NCBI GenBank assembly: GCA_013289955.1
Contig: JABCYZ010000010.1
Span: forward strand, 62,001-126,000
Source of the DNA: Acidobacteriota bacterium
Lineage (GTDB): Bacteria; Acidobacteriota; Terriglobia; Acidiferrales; UBA7541
Reading direction: 5' to 3'
Length of the DNA stretch: 64,000 nt
Below, one piece after another: positions 8,916-17,749 of the stretch (the stretch's first letter is position 1; every line of letters begins with the position of its first letter). A program made the position numbers and the translations under genes. Under the pieces are notes generated by a model, which saw nothing but the letters and a program-made list of their open reading frames with translations, made no database searches and had not been told where the DNA came from.

Positions 8916-9941
8916 ATGACCATTCACATCGGCCTCATCGGCGGCGGCAATATTTCGGAAACGCACGCCCGCGCGGCTCGCGCCATTCCTGGCGTGGAAA
9001 TCTCCGCAATCCATGGGACCAACGCCGAAAAAATCGCGCGCCTTTGCCGCGAACACGGCGGCACGGCATATCAAGATCTTGGCGCTTTCCTGAAACATCG
9101 TCCGATGGATCTGGTGATCATTGGCAGTCCTTCGGGGCTGCACGCAGAGCAAGGCATCGCGGCTGCACGTCGCGGCTTGCACGTCCTCACAGAAAAACCG
9201 ATCGAAATCAACACCGCTAAGGCGGACGCTCTTATTGAAGCCGCGAGAGAAGCTGACGTTCAACTGGGCGTCATTTTTCAGGACCGCATGAAGCCGCACA
9301 TTCGTCAGCTCAAAACCTGGCTGGAGCAAGGATTACTCGGCAGGGTGCTATTCGTGGACGCGCGCGTGAAGTGGTATCGCCCGCCTGAGTACTACGCCAA
9401 TTCGCACTGGCGCGGGACAATTGCTCTCGACGGCGGCGGTGCGCTGATCAATCAGGGCGTCCACACAGTCGATTTGCTGCTCTGGCTGCTTGGTGATGTC
9501 GTTCGCGTGCAAGCGCGCACCGCTACGCTGCTGCATAAAATCGAGGCCGAAGATACGGCCGTGGCGACGCTCGAGTTTGCCAGCGGAGCCCTGGGTATTT
9601 TTCACGCCACCACTGCCGCGTACCCTGGCTACCCACGCCGTGTGGAGATTTCCGGGACGGAAGGCACGGTTATTCTCGAACACGATCGCATTATCGCGGC
9701 CGATCTCCGAAACGCTCCAGCCGACGCCAGAGAATCCTACCCACCGGATGAAAACAAGAGCTCTTCGTCGGCTGCCGTCAGCGATATCCGCGGCCACCAA
9801 GCCGTTCTCGAGGATTTTCTTGCGGCCATTCAAAATAAACGGGCCTGCGCTTCTGACGGTGTAGAGGGCCGGCGCAGTATTGCTCTTGTCGAATCCATCT
9901 ACCAAGCTGCAAAGACTCCTGATCGCATCTTCACCGTCTGA
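8916..9941 (+). CDS. Gfo/Idh/MocA family NAD(P)-dependent oxidoreductase
   Basis: 341 residues. The N-terminal Rossmann fold starts immediately (IHIGLIGGGNISETHARAAR) and the conserved catalytic-lysine motif follows in HVLTEKPIEI near residue 90; the C-terminal half is the alpha/beta substrate domain with GGGALINQGVHTVDLLLWL, where the histidine near 180 is typical. The enzymes oxidise or reduce sugars, inositols and sugar acids. It lies 25 bp behind the PmoA-like gene on the same strand, a pairing found in carbohydrate loci. No signal peptide is seen, so it acts in the cytoplasm. The substrate cannot be deduced. Confidence 0.88.
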   Translation: MTIHIGLIGGGNISETHARAARAIPGVEISAIHGTNAEKIARLCREHGGTAYQDLGAFLKHRPMDLVIIGSPSGLHAEQGIAAARRGLHVLTEKPIEINTAKADALIEAAREADVQLGVIFQDRMKPHIRQLKTWLEQGLLGRVLFVDARVKWYRPPEYYANSHWRGTIALDGGGALINQGVHTVDLLLWLLGDVVRVQARTATLLHKIEAEDTAVATLEFASGALGIFHATTAAYPGYPRRVEISGTEGTVILEHDRIIAADLRNAPADARESYPPDENKSSSSAAVSDIRGHQAVLEDFLAAIQNKRACASDGVEGRRSIALVESIYQAAKTPDRIFTV

Positions 9942-10065
9942 ACGGCAGAAGGACTTCTCTGACTTCTTTCCTGCTTCGTTTGTGAGCCGCTCGGCTGTAC
10001 CATAGCCACTCGTTTCTTGCTTATTGTCCCGGATTGTCGCGGAATTCAGCGAGAGGTGGTTTTGC

Positions 10066-11421
10066 ATGAAGCGTCAAAGTGGGTTTGTGCTTGCCGGCAT
10101 TTTATTTCTGATGCCCGGCAGGCTTCTATTCGCAGCGGAAAAGTCGACGGTGACGCAGCTCATGGAACTCGCCAAAACGAATAGCCCGGCGCTGAAGGAC
10201 GCTATCGCTGACACGCTCAACCCTAAAGAACTGAAGGATGGAACGGCATGGATCGGACACGGGGCAGACTTTTTCTTTGCGATCGAAGCGAAGGCCTCGA
10301 AACCCCTGCTTTTCATCGATGGGGCTGCGGGGCCGCTCATGCAGAGCTTGGCGGGATCCGAGCTCTGGTACGCCTCCGCCCGGATCGAACCGGTCGAAAG
10401 GTTGCACTCGTTCTACTACCTCGTCGGCGGGGCGAAGTTCGGTGGCCGGCTGGACCTGCCTGCGTTTGGACCTTTGTCCTACCAGCAGCCTGGAATCCCG
10501 ACGGGGACGCTTTCGCCGAAGTTGTTCCACACCAGCAAAATCTACGATGGCATGAAGAGTGAGTACTGGATTTATGTGCCCGCCGAATACGATCCGCATA
10601 CGCCTGCTGCGCTCATGGTCTTTCAAGATGGCGAGTGGTATCTCGACCGCAACGGGAACAATCCGGCGCTCAACGTCATCGACAACTTGATTGCGGAGAA
10701 AAAAATTCCGGTGATGATCTGCGTGTTCATCAATCCGGGCGATATTGAGAGTTCGGCGGGGACAGCGACCTATATTGCAGTGAAAAAATATTCGGACGAG
10801 TGGCAACGGACTTTGAAGGACTCCATGCGCAGCACGCTGTATGACACGGTAAGCGATCGATACGTGCGGTTTCTGCATAGCGAGGTGCTTCCGGAAGTCG
10901 AGGCCAAGTACAATATTCGCAGGGACGCTTACAGCCGCGCAATGACCGGACTTTCCTCGGGCGGGATCTGTTCCTTCAATGCGGCGTGGCAAATGCCCGA
11001 TCAGTTCAGCCGCGTGATCTCCTGGATCGGCAGCTTCACCAGCATTCAATGGAAGGAAGATCCCGCGGTTCCAGATGGCGGCCAGGATTATCCGGAGAAA
11101 GTCCTCCATGAGGCGCGCCGCAATCTTCGCGTATGGATCCAGGACGGTGCCGAGGACCTGGAGTTGGATCGTTACGGAAGCTGGGCGCTCGCGAACATTC
11201 GTCTCACCAATGCGCTGAAAATGAAGGGCTACGATTTTCACTTCAGCTTCGGCAAGGGCACGCACAATTCGGGCCAGGGCGCGGCAGAGTTTCCTGAGCA
11301 GATGGTCTGGCTCTGGCGAGATTATGACCCGAGCAAAACGGCGCAGACTTATGAGATGGAGCCGTCGGAGAAATCGAAGCCGCTGTTCCGAGTAACGATC
11401 GCCAATCGCGACGCCCAATAG
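10066..11421 (+). CDS. Secreted esterase (enterochelin-esterase-like alpha/beta hydrolase)
   Basis: 451 residues from the ATG at 10066, preceded by GAGAGGTGGT; the in-frame extension to 10024 lacks support. A signal peptide (FVLAGILFLMPGRLLFAAE) is followed by an N-terminal beta-rich domain and a C-terminal putative-esterase domain. The nucleophile elbow GLSSGG places the serine at residue 297, and the likely catalytic histidine is H400 in GKGTHNSGQG. Proteins of this kind remove acyl or feruloyl groups from carbohydrates or cleave siderophore esters. Standing inside a sugar-acid cluster it may deacylate plant polysaccharide fragments; that is inference. Confidence 0.82.
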   Translation: MKRQSGFVLAGILFLMPGRLLFAAEKSTVTQLMELAKTNSPALKDAIADTLNPKELKDGTAWIGHGADFFFAIEAKASKPLLFIDGAAGPLMQSLAGSELWYASARIEPVERLHSFYYLVGGAKFGGRLDLPAFGPLSYQQPGIPTGTLSPKLFHTSKIYDGMKSEYWIYVPAEYDPHTPAALMVFQDGEWYLDRNGNNPALNVIDNLIAEKKIPVMICVFINPGDIESSAGTATYIAVKKYSDEWQRTLKDSMRSTLYDTVSDRYVRFLHSEVLPEVEAKYNIRRDAYSRAMTGLSSGGICSFNAAWQMPDQFSRVISWIGSFTSIQWKEDPAVPDGGQDYPEKVLHEARRNLRVWIQDGAEDLELDRYGSWALANIRLTNALKMKGYDFHFSFGKGTHNSGQGAAEFPEQMVWLWRDYDPSKTAQTYEMEPSEKSKPLFRVTIANRDAQ

Positions 11422-11656
11422 GCCCGGGAAACGCAAGCGGAAAAATATCGCCACTCCGCCCGAACCTCGAAGGCGTCATGAATGAGCTCGACGTGGGTTT
11501 TTCTTGCTGTAACTCTTTTTCAAGGGCTTGGCACGATGGACAACATTGACAAACGGGGACGTGGCAAAGATTCTTTGTTCCCCGCAATTGCCGGAACCAG
11601 CCGGGATCTGTTCCTGGCGGCCTGGCGAGCTGTCTAGAAGAGCCAAAGGAGAAACC

Positions 11657-12100
11657 ATGCGGTTGACGCGGCGTGACGTGTGCTCTGTGATTCCCGCGGT
11701 GTTGATTCCCGCGATCCTTCCACGCGAGGCGTCCGCCCTGCAAGACAGCGCGATGCCGTCGGCAACCTACCCGTTCGACAAACTTCCAGTGCAAAAGACG
11801 AACGATGCAGAGTATCGCGAGGCGCTCAAGGGGAAACTCGCGACGGGAGAATCGCTCGAAGTACATGAAACGACGTTGCCGCCGGGAGCCGCGCCGCATC
11901 CGCCGCACCGCCATGTGCACTCCGAGATGTGGCTGATCCGCGAAGGGACGGTGGAACTGAACGTGAACGGCGCGATTTCCCGTCTTGGACCGGGCTCGGT
12001 TGGGTTCGTGCGCTCGAACGATTTGCACGGAATCAAGAATACCGGCACGACGGCGGCAACTTATTTTGTGGTCGAGATCGGGCCGGGCGTTGACGTGTGA
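11657..12100 (+). CDS. Exported cupin-domain protein
   Basis: 147 residues; the ATG at 11657 has a strong AAAGGAGAAACC ribosome site. A twin-arginine-like leader (MRLTRRDVCSVIPAVLIPAIL) suggests Tat export, perhaps with bound metal. A single cupin_2 barrel follows, with the metal-binding histidine cluster HPPHRHVHSEMW near residue 85-95 and a glutamate in the same motif, and a second histidine in NDLHGIKNTG. Small cupins of this type include sugar isomerases, dioxygenases and binding proteins; the reaction is unknown. It converges with the dehydrogenase gene, 15 bp apart. Confidence 0.78.
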   Translation: MRLTRRDVCSVIPAVLIPAILPREASALQDSAMPSATYPFDKLPVQKTNDAEYREALKGKLATGESLEVHETTLPPGAAPHPPHRHVHSEMWLIREGTVELNVNGAISRLGPGSVGFVRSNDLHGIKNTGTTAATYFVVEIGPGVDV

Positions 12101-12115
12101 TCGGTGGACGGCCGC

Positions 12116-13189
12116 TCAGACGTTCGAAGAGTGGATGGCGTCACAGACCGCGGAGGTGACTTCGCGTGTGGTGGCTTTGCCGCCGAGGTCAGGAGTGTGA
12201 AGGCCGGAAGCTGTGACGCGTTCGACGGCGTGCATCAATCGCTGGACCGCATCTTTTTCGCCGAGATGAGCCAGCATCATTGCGGCGGTCCAAAATGCGC
12301 CGATGGGGTTGGCGATTCCTTTGCCGGTGATGTCGAAGGCGGCGCCGTGAATGGGTTCGAACATGGAAGGAAAGCGGCGCTCGGGATCGATGTTGCCGGT
12401 GGGCGCGATGCCAAGGCTGCCGGCGAGGGCCGCGGCGAGGTCCGAGAGGATGTCCGCGTGAAGATTTGTGGCCACGATGGTGTCGAGGCTCGCGGGCTTG
12501 GCGACCATGCGGGTGGTCATGGCGTCAACGAGCATTTTGTCCCAGATGACCTCGGGAAATTCTTTTGAAACTTCGGCGGCGATTTCGTCCCAGAAGACCA
12601 TACCGTGGCGCTGGGCGTTGGATTTGGTGACGACGGTGAGCAATTTTCGCGGGCGTTGCTGAGCCAGTTGGAAAGCGAATCGCATGATGCGGGTGACGCC
12701 GCGACGCGTGAAGATGGAGGTTTCCGTGGCGACCTCTTCCGGAAAACCGCGGTGAGCACGGCCGCCTTGGCCGGAATATTCGCCTTCGGTGTTTTCGCGA
12801 ACGATGACCCAATCTAGATCGTTCGGTTTGCAATCACGCAGGGGCGATGACAGGCCTTCGAGGATGCGCGTAGGCCGGAGATTGACGTACTGGTCGAAGC
12901 CCTGGCAGATGGCGAGGCGCAAACCCCAAAGAGTGATGTGGTCGGGAACATCGGGAGCGCCGACGGCGCCAAAATAGATCGCGCTGAAAGGGCGCAGGAG
13001 CTCGAGTCCGTTCGCAGGCATCATCGTGCCGTGCTTTTTGTAGTAGTCAGAACCCCAAGGAAATTTTTCGACCTTAAGCTGAAAGCCTCCCGCTTTTTGG
13101 GTGAGGGCCTCTAGCACTTCGAGACCGGCGGAAATCACTTCGGGACCAATGCCATCCGCGGGGATGGCAGCAATGGAGTACTCACGCAT
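12116..13189 (-). CDS. Isocitrate/isopropylmalate dehydrogenase family, tartrate/D-malate dehydrogenase-like
   Basis: 357 residues from the ATG at 13189, which has AGGAG seven bases upstream; the longer in-frame start at 13261 has none. The N-terminus IAAIPADGIGPEVISAG is the family nucleotide/substrate start, VNLRPTRI holds the substrate arginine, IVRENTEGEYSGQGGR the conserved region around the catalytic tyrosine, and MFEPIHGAAFDITGKGIANPIG the C-terminal signature. The chain best resembles the TTUC/DmlA branch that oxidises and decarboxylates D-malate or tartrate using NAD and a divalent metal. The divergent neighbour is an anion-type MFS carrier, consistent with use of dicarboxylic hydroxy acids. 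Confidence 0.85.
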   Translation of the reverse strand: MREYSIAAIPADGIGPEVISAGLEVLEALTQKAGGFQLKVEKFPWGSDYYKKHGTMMPANGLELLRPFSAIYFGAVGAPDVPDHITLWGLRLAICQGFDQYVNLRPTRILEGLSSPLRDCKPNDLDWVIVRENTEGEYSGQGGRAHRGFPEEVATETSIFTRRGVTRIMRFAFQLAQQRPRKLLTVVTKSNAQRHGMVFWDEIAAEVSKEFPEVIWDKMLVDAMTTRMVAKPASLDTIVATNLHADILSDLAAALAGSLGIAPTGNIDPERRFPSMFEPIHGAAFDITGKGIANPIGAFWTAAMMLAHLGEKDAVQRLMHAVERVTASGLHTPDLGGKATTREVTSAVCDAIHSSNV

Positions 13190-13334
13190 TTTAACTCCTG
13201 GGGCAGACTGGCTCTGGCGCTCAGCCTGGTCCATTTTCTGTGTATACTGCGCGGCGCACATTTAATGCCGCATCGCGCGAAATTAGTGCAGGATAGCTCC
13301 GCCGCATTGTTGAGCGTTTAGGAATCGAGGGAAG

Positions 13335-14654
13335 GTGGACGCCAGATCGACAGTCCCGGCAGTCGCCGAGCGCGCGCGAAAACGAATTGCGTGGCGCCTC
13401 CTTCCCTTTCTCTTCCTGCTTTACATCATAGCTTTCCTGGACCGCATGAACGTCGGCGCGGCGGCGCTGCAGATGCCGGGCGACCTGGGCTTCAACGACA
13501 AAGTAGTTGGTCTCGGCGCCGGGATGTTTTTCATCGGATATGTGGTGCTGGAAATTCCCGGGGCGCTCATCGCCGAACGATGGAGCGCGCGCCGCTGGAT
13601 TGCCCGCATCATGATTTCCTGGGGAATCATAACCGCGCTGATGGCGTTTATCCACACCGCGCGGGAATTTTATTTGGTGCGGTTTCTGGTGGGAGCCGCG
13701 GAAGCGGGGTTCTTCCCTGCGGTCATTGTCTACCTATCGCACTGGTTTCAGTATCGGGACCGCGCGAAAGCAATTGCCGTGTTTTACGCGGCCAATCCGC
13801 TTTCTTATGTGATTGGGTCGCCGCTCGCGGGATTGCTGCTGGGAATTACCTGGCTTGGGCTGAGGGGCTGGCGATGGTTGTTCATATTGGAAGGAATTCC
13901 AGCGGTGGTGTTCGGCGTGATCACGATTTTTTATTTGACGGATTGGCCTCGGGGCGCGACTTGGCTAAGGGAAGATGAACGCGATTGGATCAATGGCGAG
14001 TTAGAGCAGGAAAAGCTCGCTAAGAAAAAAGTTCGTTCCTATACGATTTGGCAGGTGTTTTGCGAGCGCGACGTGATTCTGCTGACTTTGAGTTATTTCT
14101 TTGCGACGACGGGAGGGTACGGGATTTCGTTCTGGCTGCCAAGCATCTTGAAACGACTGTCGGGCCAGAGCGATATCCGCGTGACGTTGTTCGCCGCGTT
14201 GCCTTATCTTGCGGGATTTGTGATGCAGCAGTTAAACGGTTGGCACTCCGACAAGAGAACGGAGCGGAGGTGGCATGCGGCGATTCCGATTTTTCTTTGC
14301 GGAGTGAGTTTGTTGCTGGCGGTGATTTTTGGGTCGAATCTGGTGCTGGCGGTTTCGTTGTTCACCTTGGTAGGGGCTTGTTATTTTGCGTTTCATCCTT
14401 GTTTTTGGGCGGTGCCGACGGCGTTTTTGGGGGAATCAGCGGCGGCGGCATCGATCGGGCTCATCAATTCGGTGGGAAATCTTGGTGGATTTTTCGGGCC
14501 GATGCTGATGGGGAGGTTGGTGAGCCGGACGCATTCGTTTACGGCAGGGCTCTTGTACCTGGTGGGGAGTCTTTGTCTGTCGGCGATTCTGATGCTGGCG
14601 GTGGGAGCGGGGCGGCGCCCGTTGCACCGGCCGACGGAGGTCGCCGCGAGCTAG
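13335..14654 (+). CDS. MFS transporter, anion:cation symporter type
   Basis: 439 residues, about twelve membrane helices, beginning at a GTG with GAGGGAAG just upstream (spacing is short). The segment LLPFLFLLYIIAFLDRMNVGAAALQM is the first helix of the ACS branch (phthalate, tartrate, 4-hydroxyphenylacetate carriers). The loop RWSARRWIARIM and the motif RFLVGAAEAGFFPAVIVYLSHWF are characteristic. It is divergent from the tartrate/D-malate-dehydrogenase-like gene with a 145-bp gap, suggesting linked expression and a hydroxy-acid substrate. Exact substrate unknown. Confidence 0.86.
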   Translation: MDARSTVPAVAERARKRIAWRLLPFLFLLYIIAFLDRMNVGAAALQMPGDLGFNDKVVGLGAGMFFIGYVVLEIPGALIAERWSARRWIARIMISWGIITALMAFIHTAREFYLVRFLVGAAEAGFFPAVIVYLSHWFQYRDRAKAIAVFYAANPLSYVIGSPLAGLLLGITWLGLRGWRWLFILEGIPAVVFGVITIFYLTDWPRGATWLREDERDWINGELEQEKLAKKKVRSYTIWQVFCERDVILLTLSYFFATTGGYGISFWLPSILKRLSGQSDIRVTLFAALPYLAGFVMQQLNGWHSDKRTERRWHAAIPIFLCGVSLLLAVIFGSNLVLAVSLFTLVGACYFAFHPCFWAVPTAFLGESAAAASIGLINSVGNLGGFFGPMLMGRLVSRTHSFTAGLLYLVGSLCLSAILMLAVGAGRRPLHRPTEVAAS

Positions 14655-14701
14655 GGTTGCAAGTCCTTACATCAGCCCGCCGCTGCTTGAATCCCAGATT
14701 C

Positions 14702-16426
14702 TCAATGAATTTCGGGCTCAGGAATGGCAGCGGTGCCTTCGAGGAAATCGAAGTCGCAGCCTTCGTGAGCCTGCTTGATGTGCTGCAGGAAGAGTTTTCC
14801 GTAGCCGCGTGGATAGATGCCTTCCTTGGGGCGCCAGGTTGCGCGGCGTCTAGCTAGCTCATCGTCGCTCACGAGCATGTTGAGTTGGCGCGCCGGGACG
14901 TCGAGTTCGATGAGGTCGCCTTCTTTCAGCAATGCTAACGGACCACCGACAAAGGATTCGGGAGAGACGTGCAGGACGCAGGCGCCATAGCTGGTGCCGC
15001 TCATGCGGGCGTCGGAAATGCGGACCATGTCGCGGATACCTGCTTTCAGGAGTTTCTGCGGAAGCTGAAGATTGCCCCATTCGGGCATGCCCGGGGCGCC
15101 TTTGGGGCCGGCGTTGCGGAGGACGAGGACGCTGTCCGGATTGACATCGAGATGGGGATCATCGAGGCGGGCATTCATTTCGTCAAAACTGTCGAAGACG
15201 ACGGCTCGCCCAGTGTGCTTAAGGAGGCGCGGCTCTGCAGCGGAGGCTTTGATCACGGCGCCGTTGGGGGCGAGATTACCGTAGAGAATGGCCAAGCCGC
15301 CGGAAGCGAGAACAGGGTTGTCCAGGCTGCGAATGACATCTGCATTGTAGATTTCGGCGTTGGAAATATTTTCGCCAAGCGTTTTGCCGGTGATGGTCGG
15401 GCAAGCGAGGTCGAGGTGGGGTGCGAGGGCTTTCAGCAGTGCTGGCAATCCTCCCGCGTAATAAAAGTCTTCCATGAGGTATTTGCCACTGGGACGAATG
15501 TTGGCGAGCATGGGCGTCGTTTTTGAAAACTGGTCGAAGCGGTCGAGAGTGATTTTTATTCCAGCGCGACCGGCCATGGCGATAAGGTGGATTACCGCAT
15601 TCGTCGAGCCGCCGAGAGCGAAAACGGCGGCAATGGCATTGTTGAAAGACGCGTCGCGCAAGACATCGCGCGGTTTCAAATCTTCCCAAACCATCTCAAC
15701 GATGCGGCGCCCGGAGCGGTTGGCCATTTTGGGGTGGTTGGCATCGACGGCGGGGATCGAAGTTGCGCCGGGCAACGTAAAACCCAAAACTTCGGTCAAG
15801 CTGGTCATCGTCGAGGCGGTTCCCATGGTCATGCAGGTTCCAGCCGAGCGAGCGATGCCGTTTTCGATTTCGGTCCAGGCCTGGAGATCAATGTTCCCGG
15901 CCCGCCGTTCTGCCCAATATTTCGAGACGTCGGAGCCACTTCCCAGAATCGCTCCTCGCCAATTGCCGCGAAGCATCGGACCGGCCGGGACATAGATCGC
16001 CGGCAAATTCATGCTGAAGGCGCCCATCAAGAGAGCGGGCGTCGTCTTGTCACAGCCGCCCATCAGGACGCAACCGTCGGCGGGATAGGAGCGCAGGAGT
16101 TCTTCGGTCTCCATCGCGAGGAGATTCCGATACATCATCGTGGTGGGCTTCTGAAATGTTTCACCGAGAGTGAAGGCGGGCATCTCAACGGGAAAACCAC
16201 CCGCTTGCCAGACGCCGCGCTTGACGTCTTCGGCGCGCTCGCGAAGATGGCTGTGGCACGGGTTGATGTCGCCCCAGGTATTGATAATCGCGATGACGGG
16301 CTTGCCCGCGTAATCCGCTTGTGTGCAGCCCATGGAGGCGGCACGCGAACGGTGGCCGAAAGACCGCAGATCGTCAGGGCCGTACCAGCGGTAACTTCTC
16401 AAGGATTTGGCATCTTTTGGTGGCAC
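14702..16426 (-). CDS. IlvD/EDD family dehydratase, sugar-acid type
   Basis: 574 residues if started at the GTG at 16426, which has GGAAGGATTTCT in front; the open frame continues to a TTG at 16462 without a ribosome site. The family removes water from dihydroxy acids or aldonates with an iron-sulfur cluster. Cluster and Mg ligands are visible: NPCHSHLRERAEDVKRGV, MGGCDKTTPALLM and the third cysteine in AGTCMTMGTASTM. The sequence resembles L-arabonate/D-fuconate-type dehydratases more than IlvD itself, and nothing of valine biosynthesis is nearby. Its product would be a 2-keto-3-deoxy sugar acid, linking to the kdgK-eda operon. Confidence 0.86.
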   Translation of the reverse strand: MPPKDAKSLRSYRWYGPDDLRSFGHRSRAASMGCTQADYAGKPVIAIINTWGDINPCHSHLRERAEDVKRGVWQAGGFPVEMPAFTLGETFQKPTTMMYRNLLAMETEELLRSYPADGCVLMGGCDKTTPALLMGAFSMNLPAIYVPAGPMLRGNWRGAILGSGSDVSKYWAERRAGNIDLQAWTEIENGIARSAGTCMTMGTASTMTSLTEVLGFTLPGATSIPAVDANHPKMANRSGRRIVEMVWEDLKPRDVLRDASFNNAIAAVFALGGSTNAVIHLIAMAGRAGIKITLDRFDQFSKTTPMLANIRPSGKYLMEDFYYAGGLPALLKALAPHLDLACPTITGKTLGENISNAEIYNADVIRSLDNPVLASGGLAILYGNLAPNGAVIKASAAEPRLLKHTGRAVVFDSFDEMNARLDDPHLDVNPDSVLVLRNAGPKGAPGMPEWGNLQLPQKLLKAGIRDMVRISDARMSGTSYGACVLHVSPESFVGGPLALLKEGDLIELDVPARQLNMLVSDDELARRRATWRPKEGIYPRGYGKLFLQHIKQAHEGCDFDFLEGTAAIPEPEIH

Positions 16427-16549
16427 AGAAATCCTTCCGAAACTTTGTGAGTCGAGAGACAACCGTAGAACTTTGAGCCCGTTCGGTCAACTGCCATTCA
16501 TTTATGGGAACAGCTGTATTGTAGGAAGCCGAAATTTGTCGTGTCAAAT

Positions 16550-16563
16550 TCCAAGTTCTTGGA
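16550..16563. promoter_or_regulatory. Candidate operator TCCAAG-TT-CTTGGA
   Basis: A 6-bp inverted repeat with a 2-bp centre lies midway between the divergent dehydratase gene and the D-2-hydroxyacid dehydrogenase gene. Symmetry and position fit a repressor site. The owner is unknown. Confidence 0.35.
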
Positions 16564-16651
16564 CAAACGGATTGAATTCTCCAGGCAGTGGTTACTCGAG
16601 ACGAATGACTTGGATTGTGATGTAAACTCTTGCGCGGTTGGGACGACAACA

Positions 16652-17632
16652 ATGAGAAACGACACGATTCTGGTGCTTGTCAGCGCGGCCGAGCCAGCGG
16701 AGGCGCAGCTTCGGACGCTTAGGCAGCAGATCAGAGATGTGAACATTTTGGCGGGACATTCGGCTGAAATATTTGAGCAGGCGGCCAATCGCGCTACCGT
16801 GCTGTTCAATTGGTCGGGGTCGCTGGCGTTGTTTAAACAGGTGTTTGCGATGTGCCCAAATTTGGTTTGGGTGCATTCGCGATCGGTGGGACTGGAGAGA
16901 ACCTTGTTCGCAGAGATCGTGCGAAGTGCGGTGCCGCTTACGAATGGAGCCGGGGTGTTTAGCGCTTCTCTGGGCGAGTTTGCGCTGGGGGCGATTCTCT
17001 ATTTCGCGAAAGATTTCCGGCGGATGATCCGGAACCAGATGGCGGGTGTGTGGGAGGCGTTCGACGTTGAGTGGGCATCGGGAAAGACCGTCGGAATTAT
17101 TGGATATGGGGACATCGGGCGGGCGATCGCGGAGAGAGCGCGGGCGATGGGAATGAACGTACTCGCGGTGAGGCGGCATGTTTCGGCGTCACAGACTAGA
17201 GATCCGCTCGTCGCCGAAACGTTTACGCCAGATCGGCGGCTCGAAATGATTTCGCGATGCGACTATGTGGTCGCGGCGGCCCCGCTGACTGAAGAGACGC
17301 GCGGGATGATTGGGGAGGCGGAGTTTAGAGCGATGAAGCCGACGGCGGTGGTGATCAATGTGGGGCGAGGACCGGTGATCAACGAGGAGGCCATGATTGG
17401 CGCGCTTTCGGATCGCCGGATCGGGGGCGCGGCGCTGGACGTGTTCGATCATGAGCCGTTGCCTGCGGGTCATCCCTTCTACAAGCTGGAGAACGTTTTG
17501 CTTTCACCCCACTGCGCGGACCATACGCCTGATTGGCTGGACAATGCCATGCAGTTTTTCATTGAGCAGTATGAACGACTCCGGACGGACCAGCCATTGC
17601 TCAACGTGGTGGATAAGAAACTGGGATATTGA
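16652..17632 (+). CDS. D-2-hydroxyacid dehydrogenase
   Basis: 326 residues from the ATG at 16652; the in-frame extension to 16541 runs through the intergenic palindrome and is unlikely. The NAD-binding domain shows VGIIGYGDIGRAIAERARAMG near residues 148-168. The catalytic arginine is in NVGRGPVIN, the glutamate in DVFDHEPLPAGHP and the histidine in LLSPHCADHTPDW. The enzyme interconverts 2-keto acids and D-2-hydroxy acids with NAD(P)H in the cytoplasm. Divergent to the sugar-acid dehydratase, it may reduce glyoxylate, hydroxypyruvate or a keto-acid intermediate; the substrate is inferred only. Confidence 0.85.
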   Translation: MRNDTILVLVSAAEPAEAQLRTLRQQIRDVNILAGHSAEIFEQAANRATVLFNWSGSLALFKQVFAMCPNLVWVHSRSVGLERTLFAEIVRSAVPLTNGAGVFSASLGEFALGAILYFAKDFRRMIRNQMAGVWEAFDVEWASGKTVGIIGYGDIGRAIAERARAMGMNVLAVRRHVSASQTRDPLVAETFTPDRRLEMISRCDYVVAAAPLTEETRGMIGEAEFRAMKPTAVVINVGRGPVINEEAMIGALSDRRIGGAALDVFDHEPLPAGHPFYKLENVLLSPHCADHTPDWLDNAMQFFIEQYERLRTDQPLLNVVDKKLGY

Positions 17633-17749
17633 GGTGCGAGCTGTCGAGAGTGAGGCGGAGGAAAGGCACCTTGCGTGTACGCCCGGTCAGGCCCGGGCGC
17701 AGCATGCTGCGCTCCTGGAAGGGAGTCGCTGCGCGAGATCGCGCGGGAG

